Origin: Methylacidiphilaceae bacterium
GTDB lineage: Bacteria; Verrucomicrobiota; Verrucomicrobiia; Methylacidiphilales; Methylacidiphilaceae
Direction of reading: 5' to 3'
Assembly: GCA_028687155.1 (NCBI GenBank)
Contig: JAQUAR010000026.1
Location: 1 to 10,705, forward strand
Length of the DNA stretch: 10,705 bases
Shown here: positions 6,789 to 10,705 of the stretch, piece after piece
Layout of the letters: every line of letters begins with the position of its first letter
How positions within the stretch are numbered: the stretch's first letter is position 1
Notes under the pieces: model-generated
Told to the model about the DNA's origin: nothing
Seen by the model: only the letters and a program-made list of their open reading frames with translations
Databases searched by the model: none
Position numbers and translations under genes: made by a program

Positions 6789-8081
6789 TCAGTGATGGAC
6801 CACGGTTGACGACGATCCACCGACCCAGGCAGTGACGCCGCGTGCCAGGATCTCCCCATATTCGGCAAAGATGCTCCGATAGGCCTGGCCGCCGATGATC
6901 CTGGTCCCCTCATAATCCCCCGCAATAATCCGGTCGTAGGCATCCTGGGCATTCATGTAGGGACCTTCTACAAAGACCACCGGCCCACGGTAGATGCGGT
7001 TTGCCAGGAGATTCCTGGCAAATACGTACGGGCTTGGCCCAACCCGTCGAGCCGCGCTCCAATTGGCATAACTCTCCGCTGGATAGTTCCACGTCGCTTC
7101 CATCTGCTTGGCGATCGATTCCGCCGCTTCCGCCTCTGGGATGCTTGTGCGCGAGAAGAGCTTGAAGAGCAGATCCCACTTCTGATCGTCGTACATCAAC
7201 TCTTCTTCGGAATAGTTGCCGTGAACGAACGCGACCAGGCGGCTTTGAGGGATGAGTTCCGCACGGGTCGGATTTCTGGACCATTTATCCGCATTGAAAT
7301 GGATACAAAGGGTCAGATCGGGATGGAGCTTCGCCACCAATTCCGCGCGCGCCCGAATTTCCGCGTTCCGATAGAAGAGAATCTCTTCTTCCTGGACGAC
7401 GCTGCGCTCCAGCTCGGGGGAAAAGCTCGCCGGCACGGTCGCCGCGCTTCCGGCGGGATAGAGAACAGCCAGAGCCTCCTCGCGAAGACCGGATGGACGA
7501 AGAGCGGTTACCGGCTCGAACAGCCGCTTGGTCCAGACCACCGTGGCGCCCTCGGTCTCTAACAACTTGGCCGCATGTCGCGCCGCCCGCATGTTGAGCT
7601 CCGCCTCGAGAACCGGCGGATCCGAGCCAATCCGGAAGAAGCGCCCCTCCATCTTCGCCCACGGGCCACCGATATGTCCGGGGTCAAGACAAACCACAAG
7701 GCCGCGCAGCGGTTTCGCGTTGGTCGCCTCGGTCTTCGAGAGCTTCCAAGCGCTCACCATCGTCGCCCGGAGGGGGTTTTGCGATTCCAGATCCGGTGCC
7801 AGCCGAAGGCGGCAGAGGAGTCGCGTATGCTCCTTGTCCCCAAAGAGCGTGACCTCGTTGCCATTGATGACGGTAAACTTCCAGAAAGAACCATCCGGAG
7901 AGAAGAGGGTGTTGATCCAGTGGACGAACTCCTCCCTCGTCATGGTTTCCTGGAACGCGTCGAGCGCGCCCCAATCGGGTTCGGGAGCCAGCGGGCTCAA
8001 TTCTGCTCTTGAGGAGAACGGGAGAAGAGCCAGGACCCCTACTCTCCCGACGAGCGAGAGCCACCGTAAGAACGCGCTCAT
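6789..8081 (-). CDS. Exported N-acetylmuramoyl-L-alanine amidase (Amidase_3)
   Basis: The enzyme is predicted to cleave the bond between N-acetylmuramic acid and L-alanine in peptidoglycan, acting outside the cytoplasmic membrane. The 430-residue product starts at ATG 8081, with GGAAG five bases upstream; an in-frame TTG at 8099 is less likely. A signal peptide covers residues 1 to about 26 (cleavage after SSRA). An N-terminal region of about 100 residues is unrecognised. The zinc amidase fold follows: His136 in DPGHIGG, Glu161 in EAELN, His261 in IHFNAD, and the probable catalytic Glu372 in VFVEGPYMN. The spans between Glu161 and His261 and between His261 and Glu372 are each about 100 residues, longer than in compact AmiC-type domains. 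It lies 81 bases after the upstream exported protein gene and is probably co-transcribed with it. The fold is confident; the substrate is inferred from the family. Confidence 0.88.
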   Translation of the reverse strand: MSAFLRWLSLVGRVGVLALLPFSSRAELSPLAPEPDWGALDAFQETMTREEFVHWINTLFSPDGSFWKFTVINGNEVTLFGDKEHTRLLCRLRLAPDLESQNPLRATMVSAWKLSKTEATNAKPLRGLVVCLDPGHIGGPWAKMEGRFFRIGSDPPVLEAELNMRAARHAAKLLETEGATVVWTKRLFEPVTALRPSGLREEALAVLYPAGSAATVPASFSPELERSVVQEEEILFYRNAEIRARAELVAKLHPDLTLCIHFNADKWSRNPTRAELIPQSRLVAFVHGNYSEEELMYDDQKWDLLFKLFSRTSIPEAEAAESIAKQMEATWNYPAESYANWSAARRVGPSPYVFARNLLANRIYRGPVVFVEGPYMNAQDAYDRIIAGDYEGTRIIGGQAYRSIFAEYGEILARGVTAWVGGSSSTVVHH

Positions 8082-8162
8082 GTCTGCTTCCGCAGCCAAA
8101 AAACTCGGTCCACTCGCCTCGGAGCGCGCGTCCTGCCCGCCGTCTTCTCTTGTCTTGTCCCA

Positions 8163-8792
8163 CTAGGACCCTTCGACCACCCGGCCCGGGTCCAGCCGCA
8201 GCTCAAGAATCTTTCCGGAAATCGCCCCCACGCGAGCTTTCCCGATGTCCGCTTCCAGTCCGCGCCGGTCCGCATAGAAACGCATTTCCCAACTCGGCTC
8301 CCCTTCCTCCCCCATTCGCGCGAGATCGAAGAGAACGGTGCTCAGCCTCGCCTTCCCGGCCGCTCCCGTTTTCAAGATAACCTGGAGAGCGCGGTCCGAG
8401 TCAACCTTTAACCGGCTCGGGTCAAAGGCTTGACTCTCCTTGAAGCGAACCAAGCGAGCCACGCCGAGCGATCCCAGCGCAACAATCCCTTCCCGCACAT
8501 CACGCACCTGACCTCCAACCACCGTAATCCGCTTGAGATTCTTCCATCCTCCCTGGTTCCAATAGACGAACTCCCAACTGGTCGGGGTGAGAGAGGTCTT
8601 GCTGCGTGGGCCGACGATGGCCAGCATCTTTGCTTGCGACCCCTCGGGAGCATACTGCTGAGCCACCGCAAGAGCCGAAAAGGCCGTCGGCTGCCCTTGC
8701 CTGCCTCGCGTCGGCGGCTCCGGTCCTTTGGCGAAGCAGAATGAGAACGCGGAGAAGGCATAGACAGCAATCAGGAGAGGCCATCGTTTCAT
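8163..8792 (-). CDS. Exported protein of unknown function with two PepSY-like halves
   Basis: I do not recognise this 209-residue protein as a named family. It begins at ATG 8792 with MKRW and a hydrophobic stretch to about residue 22 (FCFA before KG), a probable Sec signal. The cysteine at 19 lacks a proper lipobox context, so a lipoprotein is less likely. Two regions resemble each other: residues 72-99 (SWEFVYWN, then VGGQVRDVR) and residues 167-199 (SWEMRFYAD, then ISGKILELR). The tryptophan-led strand followed by a G-x-(V/I) turn resembles PepSY-type domains, which often inhibit or chaperone secreted hydrolases. It precedes the amidase gene on the same strand, so a partner role is conceivable but unproven. 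An in-frame upstream start at 8915 would add 41 residues without a signal peptide and is not favoured. Confidence 0.72.
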   Translation of the reverse strand: MKRWPLLIAVYAFSAFSFCFAKGPEPPTRGRQGQPTAFSALAVAQQYAPEGSQAKMLAIVGPRSKTSLTPTSWEFVYWNQGGWKNLKRITVVGGQVRDVREGIVALGSLGVARLVRFKESQAFDPSRLKVDSDRALQVILKTGAAGKARLSTVLFDLARMGEEGEPSWEMRFYADRRGLEADIGKARVGAISGKILELRLDPGRVVEGS

Positions 8793-9010
8793 GGAACCTG
8801 CCGAATAGCTGAAATCCGGGCATTGCGCAAATCCCCTTTGCACATCCCCTTTTCCTGACTCTTTGCAACGAGGAGAGTTCACGCTTGCCAGCGGGTCCGA
8901 TTCGAGAGTACGCAAGCTCTTGGAGGAGGCGGCGTGTGCGGCCGCCGGATCGACTGGACCAGGGAGGGGAACAGGCTTCCCCTCATCGATCGCTCAAGGA
9001 GAAAAGGCAG
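8793..9010. promoter_or_regulatory. Divergent intergenic region with a 9-bp direct repeat
   Basis: This 218-base region separates the exported-protein gene (minus) from the NDUFA9-like gene (plus) and should hold both promoters. ATCCCCTTT occurs twice, at 8831-8839 and 8844-8852, a 13-base period that could be a tandem regulator site. No strong -35/-10 pair is clear. For the plus-strand gene, AAGGAG at 8996-9001 lies nine bases before ATG 9011. Confidence 0.4.
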
Positions 9011-10162
9011 ATGGCGACCGTTCTCGTGACCGGGGGTACCGGCTTCGTCGGAAGCCATCTGGTCCCCCGGCTGATCGAGCTCGGATACCAAGTTCGGGTC
9101 CTCACCCGTCAGGCGACCCGCGGAAGAGCGCTCCCGGCAGAGCGCTGCACCATCATTGAAGGAAGCCCTCTGGACCCCGACGCCTGCCGGCGCGCATCCC
9201 GGGAAACCGATGCGATCATTCACCTCGTCGGGATTTTGACGGAGAATCGGCAGAGCTCTTACCGGGAAGCGCACGTTCAGGCCACGCGCCACCTGCTCGC
9301 TGCGGCAAAGGAAAATGGCGTGCGCCGCTGGCTCCACATGAGTGCCTTGGGTTCCCGCCCCTATGCTCCCTCTCGCTACCACCAGACGAAGTGGACCGCC
9401 GAAGAGCTGGTTCGGTCGAGCGATCTCCACTGGACCATCTTCCGTCCCTCCGTCATCTACGGGAAAGGAGACCGCTTTCTTACCGTCCTGCGCAACCTCT
9501 TCTCGCAAAGCTTTTTTCGCTACTTCGGAATGTTGCCCCTTCCCGGGGGAGGGGCTAGCCTGCTTCAGCCCGTCGCCGTTCGCGATGTTGTCACCGCCTT
9601 TACGCGGGCACTCATCCTCCCGGAAACGATCGGAAAAGAGTATCTGCTCTGCGGCCCGGATCGGGTCAGCCTTTCGGAGATCTGTTTCCTTCTCCTACAA
9701 AGAGAACACCAGACGGTCTGCCGTACTCCTTCCTCGGCTCGGCTCTGCTCGCGTCTCCTCCTCTTCGCAATGCTCTTCGCCTTCTTTCCGCTTTCCGCTC
9801 TCGCTGCCTTCGCCGGCAGCTCTTCCCCGGAAGAGTGGAGCATCTTGCTGGCTGCTTGGGGTGGCTTGAGCTTGCTGAGTCTGCGATCCCGTCCCGTTCT
9901 CTTTCTCCCCATTCCCTGGTCCGTCACGCTCGGGCTCGCGCGTTTCGCGGAAAAGCTCCCCTCGAGCCTGCCCATTGGACGGGAGCCGCTCCTCATGCTC
10001 GAGGAAGGAAATATCGGCGACTCGTCCGTCGCCGCCAGGGCTTTTGGCCTGAAGTTCCTCCCCTTCCACGACGGTCTTGCGAGCCTCTTCCCAGACGCGC
10101 AGGCCTCCCTTCCTCTTCCGGAATCGAGCGCCGGGAAGGAAGATCGCGCGGAACGCTTGTGA
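9011..10162 (+). CDS. NDUFA9-like atypical SDR / NAD(P)-binding epimerase-family protein
   Basis: This 383-residue protein belongs to the atypical short-chain dehydrogenase group that includes the complex I accessory subunit NDUFA9. The substrate is unknown. The Rossmann motif TGGTGFVG is at residues 7-14, and the family's YHQTK (Tyr123, Lys127) and FRPSVIYG (144-151) are present. Its C-terminal signature (PIGREPLLMLEEGNIGD, 321-337) is typical of NDUFA9-like proteins. Between them, residues about 247-268 and 276-291 are strongly hydrophobic, an extra segment I would not expect in the family; it could form a two-helix membrane hairpin. ATG 9011 is supported by AAGGAG nine bases upstream and by homology from MATVLVTGG. 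The gene ends nine bases before the converging desulfurase. A role in respiratory-chain assembly or quinone/lipid handling is only a guess from the family. Confidence 0.85.
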   Translation: MATVLVTGGTGFVGSHLVPRLIELGYQVRVLTRQATRGRALPAERCTIIEGSPLDPDACRRASRETDAIIHLVGILTENRQSSYREAHVQATRHLLAAAKENGVRRWLHMSALGSRPYAPSRYHQTKWTAEELVRSSDLHWTIFRPSVIYGKGDRFLTVLRNLFSQSFFRYFGMLPLPGGGASLLQPVAVRDVVTAFTRALILPETIGKEYLLCGPDRVSLSEICFLLLQREHQTVCRTPSSARLCSRLLLFAMLFAFFPLSALAAFAGSSSPEEWSILLAAWGGLSLLSLRSRPVLFLPIPWSVTLGLARFAEKLPSSLPIGREPLLMLEEGNIGDSSVAARAFGLKFLPFHDGLASLFPDAQASLPLPESSAGKEDRAERL

Positions 10163-10171
10163 GAGAGGCTG

Positions 10172-10705
10172 TTAACCTGCCAACTGCTCCTGGACCACCT
10201 TCCGGAACCGGGCGGCGCTCTCCTCGATGTCCGCCCGCCCCACTCCTTTTCCAAGCGAAAACCGGACCATCGAGCGGGCTTCCGCCTCGCTGGCTCCCAG
10301 CGCCAAGAGAACCGGCGAGGGGCGCAAGGCTCCGGAGGAGCATGCCGCCCCTCCCGAAACGGCGATTCCTTCCAAGTCGAGGCCGATCAAGAGGCTCTCT
10401 CCCTCCAACGCCGAACAGCTGACCGCAAGGGTGTTGGGTAGCCTCTCCACCGGAGCACCCCATCGCACGACCCGGGGAAGGTCCGCAATTCTCTGCCAAA
10501 GGAGTTCCGTGAGTTCGCGCTGACGCACGGCCTCGCTCTCCCGCTCTTCCTCGGCGCATGCCAGCGCTTCTGCCATGCCGACGATCGCCGCGACATTCTC
10601 CGTACCCGCCCATCGGCTTCCTTCCTGCTCCCCTCCAAAGATGACCCGATCGAGGGGGAGGCCGGCCCGGACATAGAGCAAGGCTGCTCCGAGCGGCCCT
10701 CCAAA
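10172..10705 (-). CDS. Cysteine desulfurase, NifS/IscS type (5' part missing)
   Basis: Only the C-terminal 177 residues are in the window; the gene continues past base 10705 on the minus strand. These PLP enzymes take sulfur from cysteine as a protein persulfide for iron-sulfur clusters or thio-tRNA. The visible part opens with FGGPLGAALLYVR, which normally follows the PLP lysine, so that lysine lies just outside the window. GGEQEGSRWAGTENV is the conserved substrate/PLP loop. The active-site loop GAACSSGALRPSPVLLALG keeps the cysteine (plus-strand 10340-10342). The CSSGxxxPSPVL form points to the group I NifS/IscS class rather than SufS. The stop TAA is at 10172-10174. With no sufS in the suf operon, this gene is a candidate sulfur donor, but that is inference. 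Confidence 0.92.
   Translation of the reverse strand, partial: FGGPLGAALLYVRAGLPLDRVIFGGEQEGSRWAGTENVAAIVGMAEALACAEEERESEAVRQRELTELLWQRIADLPRVVRWGAPVERLPNTLAVSCSALEGESLLIGLDLEGIAVSGGAACSSGALRPSPVLLALGASEAEARSMVRFSLGKGVGRADIEESAARFRKVVQEQLAG

Noticed and set aside
8802..8830. Promoter for the exported-protein gene (TTGCGC, 17-base spacer, TATTCG on the minus strand)
   Set aside because: Spacing is ideal, but both elements match the consensus poorly, and transcription would start almost at the ATG, leaving no ribosome site.

Overview
The window is GC-rich, densely packed bacterial chromosome with small intergenic gaps, ordinary Shine-Dalgarno sites and several GTG/TTG-type starts. The gene set (a sufC-sufB-sufD-sufT iron-sulfur operon, PilT-like ATPases, an NDUFA9-like reductase) suggests a diderm such as a Verrucomicrobiota member, possibly a Methylacidimicrobium/Methylacidiphilum relative. 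That placement is inferred from gene content and style only; no marker here proves it.

Region 1 (1-2219, plus strand) holds two tandem paralogues of the PilT/GspE secretion-ATPase family. The first is cut by the window edge, and the second starts on a GTGA overlap with the first. Both keep a good Walker A loop, but both have lost the catalytic glutamate of the Walker B GE(M/L)RD motif. A tRNA-Pro(UGG) lies on the opposite strand, and its 3' end overlaps the last codons of the second ATPase gene.

Region 2 (2286-6740, plus strand) is the SUF iron-sulfur assembly operon. A 229-base leader with a small inverted repeat is followed by sufC (ATPase), sufB and sufD (scaffold) and sufT (DUF59/MIP18-type maturation factor). 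No sulfur-supplying sufS, no sufU/sufE and no Rrf2-type regulator is in the operon. A perfect 8-bp hairpin follows sufT in the short convergent gap.

Region 3 (6789-8792, minus strand) carries two exported proteins. One is a 209-residue unknown with two PepSY-like halves. The other is a zinc N-acetylmuramoyl-L-alanine amidase with all ligand motifs visible and enlarged loops.

Region 4 (9011-10705) holds an NDUFA9-like atypical SDR protein (plus strand) with an unusual two-helix hydrophobic insertion. Converging on it is the 3' part of a NifS/IscS-type cysteine desulfurase (minus strand), a plausible sulfur donor for the nearby SUF scaffold. I found no CRISPR array, insertion sequence or phage gene. 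Most of the window is ordinary housekeeping; the least expected items are the degenerate ATPase pair and the membrane insertion in the NDUFA9-like protein.
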